Source: JAICKM01 sp038228295 (lineage in GTDB: Bacteria; Chloroflexota; Chloroflexia; QHBQ01; JAICKM01). Taken from it: a DNA stretch of 64,000 nt. The stretch is taken from the NCBI GenBank assembly GCA_038228295.1, contig JBBRPH010000024.1, positions 1-64,000 of the forward strand, given 5' to 3'. The notes below the pieces were generated by a model. That model saw nothing but the letters and a program-made list of their open reading frames with translations. It ran no database searches and was not told the DNA's origin. This document shows, piece after piece, positions 31,988 to 40,131 of the stretch; position 1 is the stretch's first letter; each line of letters opens with the position of its first letter. Both the position numbers and the translations under genes were made by a program.

Positions 31988-32689
31988 TTATTCGACGCTG
32001 ATTTCGACTCGTGCGCCGGGGCGCTCGTCATCGCCGGATTCTTGCACATCAATGATCTTGCCTATTGCGCCGCTCTGAATCGCCTCACTGATCGCTTGCA
32101 TTTCGATGCCTGCCGAGTCGGGGATATAGCGCCCGGCCAGTTTGAGGCCGAAGTTAACTAAGCCAATCGGCAGGTTGACGTTGACGGTAGCGTGCTTGGC
32201 CCCGGACTCCGTTACGCGGATGCGGAGGAAACGCGCCCCACTGCCACTGCCGCCGGGTTCACTGTCGAGGGTTTCGGTGTCACGGCGGCGGCGGCGGTTC
32301 TCTTGTTCGCGTTGGCGGTTGTGGGCCTCGCGTTCGCGCAGGCGGGCCTCGCGTTCGCGGTTACGCGCATCGCGTTCGCGCTCACGGACTTTGCCGAAGG
32401 CGGCATCGAATGGATCGAAGCCGAAACCGGGCATTTCCGGCATAGGAGGCATCGGCGGGATGGGTGGGATCGGGGGAATAGGCGGCACCGGCGGTACCGA
32501 CGCACCCGGCTCGCCACCCCAGGCCCAACCGCCGGGATGCCAGCGGTTCTGCGCCTGGGTGGTTGCCTCGGCCGCCCGCACGCGGGCGGTGTTGGCTGCG
32601 TTCAGCGCGTTCAGCAGCTTCGCGCCGTCCTCGGCGCTAATTTTGCGCTCCTCGATCATTTTCAAGATGTGTAATTGTTCTTCACTCAT
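31988..32689 (-). CDS. SHOCT-like (YvlB/LiaX N-terminal) protein
   Basis: 233 residues, ATG after AAAGGAG. Residues 1-35 (EEQLHILKMIEERKISAEDG, AKLLNAL) form the short two-helix module shared with LiaX/YvlB. A run of PP[IM] repeats (about 68-85), a highly charged Arg/Glu helix (105-140, repeats of REREAR) and a C-terminal domain (VTESGAKHATVNVNLPIGLV, then SEAIQSGAIGKIIDVQESGD) follow. The last domain recurs in Chloroflexota and Firmicutes beside DUF4097 proteins. No membrane segment. Likely a cytoplasmic sensor or partner in envelope homeostasis; inference. Confidence 0.75.
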   Translation of the reverse strand: MSEEQLHILKMIEERKISAEDGAKLLNALNAANTARVRAAEATTQAQNRWHPGGWAWGGEPGASVPPVPPIPPIPPIPPMPPMPEMPGFGFDPFDAAFGKVRERERDARNREREARLREREAHNRQREQENRRRRRDTETLDSEPGGSGSGARFLRIRVTESGAKHATVNVNLPIGLVNFGLKLAGRYIPDSAGIEMQAISEAIQSGAIGKIIDVQESGDDERPGARVEISVE

Positions 32690-32703
32690 GGCGATTGCTC
32701 CTT

Positions 32704-32746
32704 TGTGTATTGTATTGTGTGTTGTGTTGTGTGTGTTGTGTGTTGC
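32704..32746. repeat. TG/CA-rich low-complexity leader of the SHOCT-like gene
   Basis: A 43-bp tract of near-tandem TGTGT, TGTAT and TGTTG words. On the minus strand it is a C/A-only unstructured 5' leader placed directly ahead of the AAAGGAG site of the SHOCT-like gene, which could help ribosome loading. Confidence 0.55.
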
Positions 32747-32798
32747 CGTCCGTTAATCGCATTTCAAGGCTACTACCTAGCGGCGGCCGCCTACGCGG

Positions 32799-34100
32799 CT
32801 ACTCGCCCGCAACCGCCGGCGAACCACTGCCGACTGCCGACTGCCGCCCACCGCCCACCACTTGATCACGTAGCAAGGCGAAGGCACCTCCACCGGCGAG
32901 CAGGGTAATCAGCCCACCCAGGATAAAGACATTGCTCACGCCCAGCGCGTCGCCGGCTAAGCCTGCCAAGCTCATCGAGAGCAAGTTGGCGCTAGTGATG
33001 ACCGTGTTGATACCGGCTCCCACCCGGCCACGTTGGGCGTCGGACACGCCGGTCTGGATGAGCGTGGCGGCGACGGCGTTCAGCGGGCCGTCAGCCAGGC
33101 CGATCACAAACATTAGCGCGAGGACCACGGCGTAGGTGGGGGCGAACGCCAGGGCCACAATGCCACCACCCAGCACGGCCAGCGAGCCGCCCAACACCCG
33201 CCCTGGTTGTGCCCGACCCAGCCACTGGCCCGCGCCGATGCTGCCGAGGATCATGCCGACCGCCTGCACGGCCATCAGCAGGCCGAGGCTACCCGGTCCC
33301 ACGCCGAAGTTGCGGCTCAGGAAAGCAATTGCCAGCACGTTAATCGCGCCCAGCCCTAGCATCGCCACTGCGAACACGCCGGCCAGGGTGCCGATGGTGC
33401 GGGTGCCGAACACCGCGCGCAGCCCTGCCCTAGCTTCAGCCGTCACGCCGCGCAACCCAACCCCGGCCGCATCGGCCGCCGCCCGCACCGCCGGCGCGAC
33501 CCGCGTTCGGATACGCCAAATTGCCAGCGCCGAGACGGCGAACGACACGGCATCCAGCAGGAAAGCTAGAGCAGCGGTGCCGGCTTCCAGCACCAGCCCG
33601 GCCAACATTGGGCCGACCAGCAGGGCCACCATGCGTGTCGTCTGCGAGAGCGCGTTAGTCCGTAGCAGGTCGTCTTCGGGCACTAGGTGCGGCAGCAGCG
33701 CACTCTTGGCCGGATCGAACAGGGTTGCCACGCTCGCCATGGCGAAGCCGCAGAGATAGAAGATCCAGACTTGATCGGCGTGCGTGACCAGCACCATCGG
33801 CAGCACCAGCACGGCACGCAGCACGTCGGCGGCGATCATCAGCTTGCGGCGGTCCAGCCGATCCACGAACACGCCCGCCAGTAGACCGAAGACCAATTGC
33901 GGCAGGGCCAGCGCGATTGCCATGCCGGCCAGAGCCAGTGTGCTACCGGTGAGCCGATTGACCAGGACCAACTGGGCCATCATGGTGAAGCTGTCACCAA
34001 TATTGGAGATCACCTGCCCGCCCCACAAGCGGCGAAAATCCGCGTGCCGCAACACGCTGTAGAACGTATCGCGGGTGCCTGCGCCTGCCTCTCTGCTCAT
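32799..34100 (-). CDS. Major facilitator superfamily transporter
   Basis: 433 residues from ATG 34098-34100 (AGGAGG upstream). Twelve hydrophobic segments; starts with FYSVLRHADFRRLWGGQVIS, SNIGDSFTMMAQLVLVN as in MFS_3/transmembrane secretion effector proteins, has the motif A-like loop GVFVDRLDRRKLMIAADVLRA between TM2 and TM3 and its counterpart GQWLGRAQPGRVLG in the second half. Likely a drug or metabolite exporter of unknown substrate. The C-terminal tail (VVGGGRQSAVGSGSPAVAGE) is encoded by near-tandem ACTGCCG words and may be a repeat-derived extension. Third gene of the minus-strand operon. Confidence 0.87.
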   Translation of the reverse strand: MSREAGAGTRDTFYSVLRHADFRRLWGGQVISNIGDSFTMMAQLVLVNRLTGSTLALAGMAIALALPQLVFGLLAGVFVDRLDRRKLMIAADVLRAVLVLPMVLVTHADQVWIFYLCGFAMASVATLFDPAKSALLPHLVPEDDLLRTNALSQTTRMVALLVGPMLAGLVLEAGTAALAFLLDAVSFAVSALAIWRIRTRVAPAVRAAADAAGVGLRGVTAEARAGLRAVFGTRTIGTLAGVFAVAMLGLGAINVLAIAFLSRNFGVGPGSLGLLMAVQAVGMILGSIGAGQWLGRAQPGRVLGGSLAVLGGGIVALAFAPTYAVVLALMFVIGLADGPLNAVAATLIQTGVSDAQRGRVGAGINTVITSANLLSMSLAGLAGDALGVSNVFILGGLITLLAGGGAFALLRDQVVGGGRQSAVGSGSPAVAGE

Positions 34101-34162
34101 TGCCTGCCTCCTACTGCGTAATGCGTAACACCGTCCCTTAAGCACGATGCACGGTCCCCAGC

Positions 34163-34591
34163 CTACTCCGCCGGTGGCAGATCTTCACCTTGCAGCAAGG
34201 CCAGGGCTTCGGCGGAGGTGAGGCGGCCGGCACTTAGCTCATCAAGGATCAGTTGGCGCTGCTCCTGGCTCATCGCAACCAGCGTACCGGCAGGTAGCGA
34301 CGGCGTGGCGGGCGTGAAGCCCAGCGTAGCGATCACTTCATCAAGCCGCCCAACCACGGTGGGATATGAAATCCCCAGTTCCTCTTCCACGTCTTTGATC
34401 TTGCCGCGGCATTTGACAAAGACGGCGATAAACTGCTGCTGTTCGCGTGTTAAGTAGTAGAAGCGGCCCAAGCTGAAGATGCCCTCCAGTGTGGTGGCGC
34501 ACTGGCCGCAGCGCAACCGCGTCACGGCCAGTTCGTTGCCGCAGACCGGGCAAGTGCCCGGCACCGGGTAGCGACTGCCCACAGGGGCCAT
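34163..34591 (-). CDS. DUF2089 zinc-ribbon/HTH protein
   Basis: 142 residues from ATG 34589-34591; the upstream small gene ends with TAA two bases before, which points to coupled translation and fixes this start. A zinc ribbon (Cys14, Cys17, Cys28, Cys31: CPVC and CGQC) precedes a helix-turn-helix-like region (LTREQQQFIAVFVKCRGKIK, DVEEELGISYPTVVGRLDEV), the DUF2089 signature, and a C-terminal SHOCT-like helical pair (ILDELSAGRLTSAEALALLQ). Probably a DNA-binding regulator of this operon, which also carries SHOCT-like and DUF4097 proteins. The same combination occurs elsewhere; the signal is unknown. Confidence 0.85.
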   Translation of the reverse strand: MAPVGSRYPVPGTCPVCGNELAVTRLRCGQCATTLEGIFSLGRFYYLTREQQQFIAVFVKCRGKIKDVEEELGISYPTVVGRLDEVIATLGFTPATPSLPAGTLVAMSQEQRQLILDELSAGRLTSAEALALLQGEDLPPAE

Positions 34592-34593
34592 GA

Positions 34594-34788
34594 TTAGCGC
34601 CCCCCATGCAGCATCGTCCAGCAATACACCGCTTCGCGCTGCTGCTCGTAGCTACGCGCCTGCGCCGCTTGCTGAGCTTGGTGCTCCACCGCACTTGCGG
34701 TCGGGCGCTGGACTACGGTCTGCGTGCGCTGGGCGGTCGCCTGAGCACGGTGTATACTGATCTGCCAATTGGCAAAAGTTACATCCAT
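34594..34788 (-). CDS. 64-residue operon leader protein
   Basis: ATG 34786-34788 has a near-perfect AAAGGAGG site. The product (MDVTFANWQISIHRAQATAQ, then RTQTVVQRPTASAVEHQAQ and SYEQQREAVYCWTMLHGGR) is Gln/Ala-rich, likely one amphipathic helix. No family recognised. It is the first gene of the operon behind the promoter at 34850-34878, and its stop lies 2 bases ahead of the DUF2089 start. Confidence 0.65.
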   Translation of the reverse strand: MDVTFANWQISIHRAQATAQRTQTVVQRPTASAVEHQAQQAAQARSYEQQREAVYCWTMLHGGR

Positions 34789-34849
34789 GTTAAGCCTCCT
34801 TTGGTGACGGTTATCCGTCCACTTGATTAACTTTATCTCTTCCTTAATT

Positions 34850-34878
34850 ATCTTAATACAAAACTTCATAAAAGTCAA
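34850..34878 (-). promoter_or_regulatory. Promoter of the DUF2089-MFS-DUF4097 operon
   Basis: Minus strand TTGACT (34873-34878), exactly 17 bp, TAAGAT (34850-34855). The surrounding 34800-34960 is much more A+T-rich than the rest of the window, suggesting an activated or H-NS-like-bound region. Confidence 0.75.
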
Positions 34879-35047
34879 TACCTTAATCCTATGATTTTGG
34901 GTGTATTTGAGCTATGAGTTGATATTTTTAATAATGGGATTAATTTTGATCAATAGAGTGCAAGGGAACCGCTCAAGTCGGCGCGGCAGCGTGCGCCTAA
35001 GCCTCGTCGCTCGGTTGCTAGCGCCCTGCTTGCCGGTGGCGGCCAAG

Positions 35048-35077
35048 TTGCGGGAGGGCGGTCCGATAGAGTATAAT
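35048..35077 (+). promoter_or_regulatory. Promoter of der
   Basis: TTGCGG (35048-35053), 18-bp spacer, TATAAT (35072-35077). A second TATAAT at 35085-35090 may serve another start. 34879-35047 between the divergent promoters holds no gene. Confidence 0.6.
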
Positions 35078-35133
35078 AAGTCGCTATAATCGCACAGCGA
35101 TCCACCCCCTTTTAGTGAGACAGGACACAGGCT

Positions 35134-36504
35134 ATGGCAAAACCCGTACTGGCAATCGTGGGCCGGCCCAACGTCGGCAAGTCGTCGTTATTCAACCGGC
35201 TGGTGGGCCAGCAAATGGCTATTGTGCAAGACCAGCCCGGCACTACGCGCGACCGCCTCTATGGGGATGCCGATTGGAACGGGGTGGAGTTCACCGTGAT
35301 TGACACCGGCGGCATGGTGCTGGATGAGACGCTGCCCGGCGAGATTGAGCTATCAAGCGAAGAGATCGTGCGCCGCACGCGCGAACAGGCCCAAGCCGCC
35401 ATTGACGAGGCCGATGTGGTACTGTTCATGGTGGATGCACGCAGCGGCCTGACCGGGGCCGATGAAGAGATCGCTGATGTGCTGCGCCGGTCGGCCAAGC
35501 CGGTGATTGTGGCCGCGAATAAGGCGGAGAGCGAAGAACGCCGGCAGAACGCGGTCGAATTCTATCAGTTGGGCTTGGGCGACCCGATGCCCATTTCGGC
35601 CCACCACTCGGTCAACACCGGCGACCTGCTGGACGAGATCGTGCTGGCCTTCCCGCCGCCCAGCGTGGAGGAACCCGACGAAGCGGTGATCCATATCGCC
35701 TTGGTTGGGCGGCCCAATGTCGGCAAGTCACGCCTGCTCAATGCCCTGCTGGGCCAGGAGCGCGTCATTGTCAGCGACATCCCCGGCACCACACGCGACG
35801 CGATTGACACAGACCTGATCTATGGGGAAGGCGAGGAAGCGCAGCCGATCACCCTGATCGACACCGCCGGCATCCGGCGACGGGGGCGCATCGAGTCGGG
35901 CGTGGAAAAGTACAGTGTCATCCGCACCCTGCGCGCCATCACCCGCGCCGATGTGGTGCTGCTGCTGATTGATGCTGTGGAGGGCATCACCGCGCAGGAC
36001 ACGCACATTGCGGGCTACGTGCTGGAACAATACAAAAGCATCGTGCTGATCGTCAACAAATGGGACTTGGTGGAGAAAGACAGCAATACGCTGGCGGAGT
36101 TCACCGCGAACCTGCGGAAAGAACTTAATTTCATCCCCTATGTCTCGTTCCTGTTCATCTCAGCCAAATACGGCCAACGCACCAACAAGGTACTGCCCGC
36201 CGCGTTAGCCGTGGCTGCCGAGCGCAAAAAGCGCGTGCCGACCGCCCAACTGAACAAGCTGATGAAAGAAGCGACGATGGCGCATCCGCCGCCTTCCAAG
36301 CCCGGCAAATGGGTCAAGTTCCTTTATGCCACGCAGGCCGAGATCAGCCCACCGACGTTTATCTTTTTCGTCAACGATGCCGAGGCGGTGCATTTCTCCT
36401 ACAAGCGCTATTTGGAAAACCAACTACGCGAACACTTCGGCTTCGAGGGCACCCCGATCCACCTCATCTTCCGCACGCGCAACGCCGACGATCCAACGGA
36501 TTAG
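35134..36504 (+). CDS. der: Ribosome-assembly GTPase Der (EngA)
   Basis: 456 residues, usual length. Two GTPase domains in tandem: G1 GRPNVGKSSLFNRL (near 10), DQPGTTRDR, DTGGM and NKAE; then G1 GRPNVGKSRLLNALLG (near 190), DIPGTTRDAIDTD, DTAGIRRRG, and NKWDLV. The C-terminal KH-like domain (about 360-450) ends with FGFEGTPIHLIFRTRN. Der binds the 50S subunit and is needed for its maturation. Single gene with two possible promoters. Ribosome site is weak. Confidence 0.97.
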   Translation: MAKPVLAIVGRPNVGKSSLFNRLVGQQMAIVQDQPGTTRDRLYGDADWNGVEFTVIDTGGMVLDETLPGEIELSSEEIVRRTREQAQAAIDEADVVLFMVDARSGLTGADEEIADVLRRSAKPVIVAANKAESEERRQNAVEFYQLGLGDPMPISAHHSVNTGDLLDEIVLAFPPPSVEEPDEAVIHIALVGRPNVGKSRLLNALLGQERVIVSDIPGTTRDAIDTDLIYGEGEEAQPITLIDTAGIRRRGRIESGVEKYSVIRTLRAITRADVVLLLIDAVEGITAQDTHIAGYVLEQYKSIVLIVNKWDLVEKDSNTLAEFTANLRKELNFIPYVSFLFISAKYGQRTNKVLPAALAVAAERKKRVPTAQLNKLMKEATMAHPPPSKPGKWVKFLYATQAEISPPTFIFFVNDAEAVHFSYKRYLENQLREHFGFEGTPIHLIFRTRNADDPTD

Positions 36505-36525
36505 GCTCGCTGAAGGAGCCGAGCC

Positions 36526-37037
36526 ATGCAGATAGCAGTCGGTAGCAGCCTACGTATCCTGCTTGCGAGTAGTACCGCAGTTGTGCTAGCGGCAGGATTG
36601 GTTCTGTGGATAGCGGACAGCCAAGCTACAACCGCAACCGCAGATGTGGAGGCGATGCGTGCGCGTTGGCAGGCGCATCCGGTGCCGCATTACCGTAGAC
36701 GGTCGCCCGCATGGGATGCTTCAGCCCACGTTGCCATATTGCTGTTGAAGTAAAAGACGAGAAGGTTGTTACCACGCTGGGTAACAACTGTAGCTGGGCA
36801 GCAGGGTCAGTCACCAATTTATTTGAGGAGTTAGCTTTCAGCCAGGCTACCCGCTACGACCCCAGCCGGCCGCCTGCTGGGGGATGCAGCGGCCGTCATG
36901 TGATCTACGACGCGCAGTGGGGCTATCCCACATGGCTAGGCGACGGCTGTAGTGCCGATTCCAACGCAGCGCAAATCATCAATCTTTCCCCACCGCTAAT
37001 TGAATTCGCCGTAGAGTCCTTTACTCCCCTGCCGTAG
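36526..37037 (+). pseudogene. Frameshifted DUF6174-like exported protein
   Basis: ATG 36526 has an AAGGAG site. Frame 1 gives a signal anchor (LRILLASSTAVVLAAGLVLW) and VEAMRARWQAHPVPHYR, then runs out of phase to a stop at 36751-36753. From about 36702 a different frame continues in register: VARMGCFSPRCHIAVEVKDE, then KVVTTLGNN, a Cys-containing middle and ESFTPLP to TAG 37035-37037. The composite (W.....HYR...R.GCF.P....V.V.....V) matches DUF6174 proteins. A single-base loss near 36697-36702 would join the halves into about 170 residues. Either a recent pseudogene or a sequencing error. Confidence 0.65.
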
Positions 37038-37497
37038 GCACAAGCGCAGATTCGAAGTCATACGGCGGTAGGGGGAGCGCCCGCTTGCGGCGGCGGCGCA
37101 GATCCACAAAGAGGGCTTTGGCGCGGAAGCCGGCGCTAACATGATGGCTGCGCCGGATCAGGGCGTCGCCGAAGGTCGGGTCGTTGGCGGTGTATTGGCG
37201 CACGAAAGCAGCGAATAGAGTTTCCAGCCGGCTAGTCATCTGGAGTATATCGGCCAACGGCACCCCGGCGCGGCGGGCGCTATCCACCATTCGCTCCACC
37301 TGCACCCAATCCACCTCACCGCGCAGCAGGTCGGCGATCAATTCCACGCTGTCAATAGTGGCCTGGCTGCGCCGTTGCCCACGCGAAAGGGTGGCGTAGT
37401 AGCCGCCGGTCTCGTTATAGGCCGCTTCCAGCAGCTCGGCAATCGTGCGACGATGTGCCTGCAAAAAGACCGTGAATTGTAGATGATGGCGGGGCAT
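37021..37497 (-). CDS. Helical protein of unknown function
   Basis: 158 residues, ATG at 37495-37497. It is predicted all-helical: FLQAHRRTIAELLEAAYNET, a SQATIDSVELIADLLRGEVD helix, ADILQMTSRLETLFAAFVRQ and a basic C-terminus (RRRRKRALPLPPYDF). The outline resembles the N-terminal helical domain of RsbR-type stressosome or PucR regulators, but I cannot confirm this. Its 3' end overlaps the convergent frameshifted gene by 17 bp. It follows galE behind a hairpin. Confidence 0.55.
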   Translation of the reverse strand: MPRHHLQFTVFLQAHRRTIAELLEAAYNETGGYYATLSRGQRRSQATIDSVELIADLLRGEVDWVQVERMVDSARRAGVPLADILQMTSRLETLFAAFVRQYTANDPTFGDALIRRSHHVSAGFRAKALFVDLRRRRKRALPLPPYDFESALVPTAGE

Positions 37498-37513
37498 AAC
37501 GCAGTCCTATGCT

Positions 37514-37542
37514 GATCCCGTCCGTGGAGTACGGACGGGATC
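37514..37542 (-). terminator. Terminator of galE
   Basis: A perfect 12-bp stem (37514-37525 with 37531-37542), GGAGT loop, directly after the galE stop. Confidence 0.7.
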
Positions 37543-37558
37543 GTTAACGGCTACTCCG

Positions 37559-38548
37559 TCAGGTTCTATCGCCGTAGCCCTGACGATGGGCCTGTTGCCA
37601 GTGCCAGGCATCGGCAATGATCGTGTCCAACTGGGTATATTGCGGGTTCCAGCCCAGTTCGGCGCGCACGCGGTCGGCGCCGGCGACTAGCGTGGCTGGG
37701 TCGCCGGCGCGGCGGGCGCTAGAGCGCGTCGGGATGGTGTGGCCCGTCACGCGGCGGGCGGCGGCGATCACCTCTTGCACCGAGAAGCCGAGGCCGTTGC
37801 CCAGGTTATAGGCGGTAGCGGCCCCACCACCGGCGAGGTAGTCCAGCGCCCGCAGATGAGCATCCGCCAAGTCCGACACATGGATATAGTCGCGCACTGC
37901 GGTGCCGTCGGGCGTGGGATAGTCGTCACCGTAAATGTCCACAGCCTCGCGGGCGCCCGCCGCCACCGCCAGCACCAATGGGATCAGGTGCGTTTCCGGC
38001 TGGTGGTCCTCACCGTAAGCGACCGAGGCACCGCAGGCATTGAAATAGCGCAACGCCACGCTCCGCAAGCTGTGAATGAGATCGTACCAGGGCAGCAACT
38101 CCTCGAACGCCAGCTTACTCGCTCCGTAAGCGTTGGTCGGGCGGTGCGGCGCATCCTCACGGATCGGCACCTGCTCCGGCTCGCCGTAGACTGCCGCCGT
38201 GGACGAAAAGACCAGGTACTTGACCCCTGTCGCCACCATCGCATCAACCAGGGTGAGCGAGCCGGTGACATTGTTGCGGAAATATTTGCCGGGGTTCTGC
38301 ATACTTTCACCGACCAACGACGCGGCGGCGAAATGAATAACCGCTTCGATATGGTGGTCACGCAGCGCAGCCTCAATGGTCGCCGCGTCAAGCAGATCGC
38401 CTTCAATGAACGTGGCCTGCGGATGCACCGCCGCGCGATGGCCTTTGACCAAGTTATCGAACACCACCACGCGGTCGCCCCGCCCGATCAATGCCTCGAC
38501 GGTCACGCTACCGATATAGCCCGCGCCGCCGGTAACCAAAATATTCAT
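37559..38548 (-). CDS. galE: UDP-glucose 4-epimerase
   Basis: 329 residues from ATG 38546-38548 (AGGAGAGG upstream). Extended short-chain dehydrogenase: NILVTGGAGYIGS at the start (GxxGxxG), VIHFAAASLVGESMQNPGKY, the catalytic pair Y...K in NAYGASKLAFEE near 147-151, SVALRYFNACGA, and RDYIHVSDLADAHL near 233. It interconverts UDP-glucose and UDP-galactose with bound NAD, supplying precursors for surface polysaccharides. Transcribed alone. Confidence 0.95.
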   Translation of the reverse strand: MNILVTGGAGYIGSVTVEALIGRGDRVVVFDNLVKGHRAAVHPQATFIEGDLLDAATIEAALRDHHIEAVIHFAAASLVGESMQNPGKYFRNNVTGSLTLVDAMVATGVKYLVFSSTAAVYGEPEQVPIREDAPHRPTNAYGASKLAFEELLPWYDLIHSLRSVALRYFNACGASVAYGEDHQPETHLIPLVLAVAAGAREAVDIYGDDYPTPDGTAVRDYIHVSDLADAHLRALDYLAGGGAATAYNLGNGLGFSVQEVIAAARRVTGHTIPTRSSARRAGDPATLVAGADRVRAELGWNPQYTQLDTIIADAWHWQQAHRQGYGDRT

Positions 38549-38788
38549 ACACACCTCTCCTATAAACACACCATCCTATGCGGGAAGTGTGTCAATCTAT
38601 TGAGCAATTAGCAGGCCATTGTACCAAATGCGGCCCACAGTCGCTAGGCAGGCCCGTCCACGCCGTACCGACGCAGTGCGGCTCCTCTTGTAAGACGTAG
38701 CAGCGCGGCTTTTCTTACTACAGGGTTCTCCCAAGAGAAGCCGTAGGCTGCGACCTCGGCAGCACTGGGGTGAGAACAGGCGGCGCCG

Positions 38789-38817
38789 TTGACGGCGCTG
38801 GGGGCGGCGCGTATAAT
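38789..38817 (+). promoter_or_regulatory. Promoter of glyA-upp-wecA
   Basis: TTGACG (38789-38794), 17-bp spacer, TATAAT (38812-38817). 38549-38788 holds no gene; an AAGCCG-type inverted pair at about 38707-38746 is the only structure. Confidence 0.8.
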
Positions 38818-38857
38818 GGGAGCGATACTCGCCGTTCGCAGCAGAGGAGACCACCCC

Positions 38858-40129
38858 ATGCAAACACTAACCCCACCGGCTCAGCAGACCGGTCCCACCC
38901 TGGCCGAGGTGGACCCTGAGATTGCTCAGGCGATTCGACAAGAAGAAGGCCGGCAACGCGACAAGATCGAACTGATTGCTTCAGAGAACTATACCAGCCG
39001 CGCTGTGATGGAAGCGCAAGGCTCGGTGCTGACTAACAAATATGCCGAGGGCTATCCGGGCAAACGCTACTACGGCGGCTGCGAGTATGTGGACGTGGCC
39101 GAGCGGCTCGCTATCGCGCGGGCGCTGGAACTGTTTGGGGCCGACCACGCCAACGTGCAGCCCCATAGCGGCGCCCAGGCCAACATGGCCGCCTACATGG
39201 CCGTTATTCAGCCCGGTGACGCGATCTTGGGCCTGAGTCTTGCCCACGGCGGTCACCTGACGCACGGCTACGCCATCAACTTCTCCGGCCGGCTTTACAA
39301 GGCTACATCGTATGGCGTGCAAGAAGGCAGCGAGCGTATTGACTATGATGCCCTGGCCGCCCAAACCCTGGCGGAACAGCCCAAAGTGCTGGTTGCGGGT
39401 GCATCCGCCTATCCGCGCATATTCGACTTTCCCCGCCTGCGCGAAATTGCCGACAGCGTAGGCGCGATCCTGTTCGTGGACATGGCGCACATCGCCGGAC
39501 TGGTCGCTACCGGGCTGCACCCCTCACCTGTGCCTTATGCCGATATTGTGACAACCACCACGCATAAAACGCTGCGTGGGCCACGTGGTGGTCTTATCTT
39601 ATGTAAAGCTCAATATGCCCAAGCGATAGATAAAGCCGTGTTCCCCGGTGTGCAGGGCGGGCCGCTGATGCATATTATCGCCGCCAAAGCGGTGGCGTTC
39701 CACGAAGCCTTGCAGCCGGAGTTCAAGGCATATAGTGGGCGTATCATTGCCAACGCCCAGGCGCTGGCTGAGCGGCTGGAAGCCGGCGGGCTGCGGCTCG
39801 TCTCCGGCGGCACCGACAACCACCTGATGCTGGTAGATGTGACCCCCTTTGGCCTAACCGGCAAAACCGCTGAGAAGGCGCTGGACGCAGTGGGCATCAC
39901 CGTCAACAAAAACGCCATCCCCTTTGACAAAAATCCGCCGGCATCCGCCTCCGGCATCCGCATCGGCACGCCGGCCGTCACCACCCGCGGCTTCGACCTA
40001 GCGGAGATGGACACGATTGGCCGCCTGATCATTGACGTACTCAAGAATCACAAGGATGCCGCCCTGCTGGAGCGCGTGAGCGGCGAGGTACATGACCTAT
40101 GCAGCCGCTTCCCGGTGCCGGGGATCTAG
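38858..40129 (+). CDS. glyA: Serine hydroxymethyltransferase
   Basis: 423 residues from ATG 38858 (GCAGAGGAG upstream); a longer TTG frame overlaps the -35 box and is rejected. Landmarks: KIELIASENYTSRAVMEAQG, NKYAEGYPGKRYYGGCEYVD near 63, ANVQPHSGAQAN, LSLAHGGHLTHG, DMAHIAGLVA, and the PLP lysine in VTTTTHKTLRGPRGGLIL near 232. It converts serine and tetrahydrofolate to glycine and methylene-tetrahydrofolate, the main one-carbon source. First gene of a three-gene operon. Confidence 0.97.
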   Translation: MQTLTPPAQQTGPTLAEVDPEIAQAIRQEEGRQRDKIELIASENYTSRAVMEAQGSVLTNKYAEGYPGKRYYGGCEYVDVAERLAIARALELFGADHANVQPHSGAQANMAAYMAVIQPGDAILGLSLAHGGHLTHGYAINFSGRLYKATSYGVQEGSERIDYDALAAQTLAEQPKVLVAGASAYPRIFDFPRLREIADSVGAILFVDMAHIAGLVATGLHPSPVPYADIVTTTTHKTLRGPRGGLILCKAQYAQAIDKAVFPGVQGGPLMHIIAAKAVAFHEALQPEFKAYSGRIIANAQALAERLEAGGLRLVSGGTDNHLMLVDVTPFGLTGKTAEKALDAVGITVNKNAIPFDKNPPASASGIRIGTPAVTTRGFDLAEMDTIGRLIIDVLKNHKDAALLERVSGEVHDLCSRFPVPGI

Positions 40130-40131
40130 GG

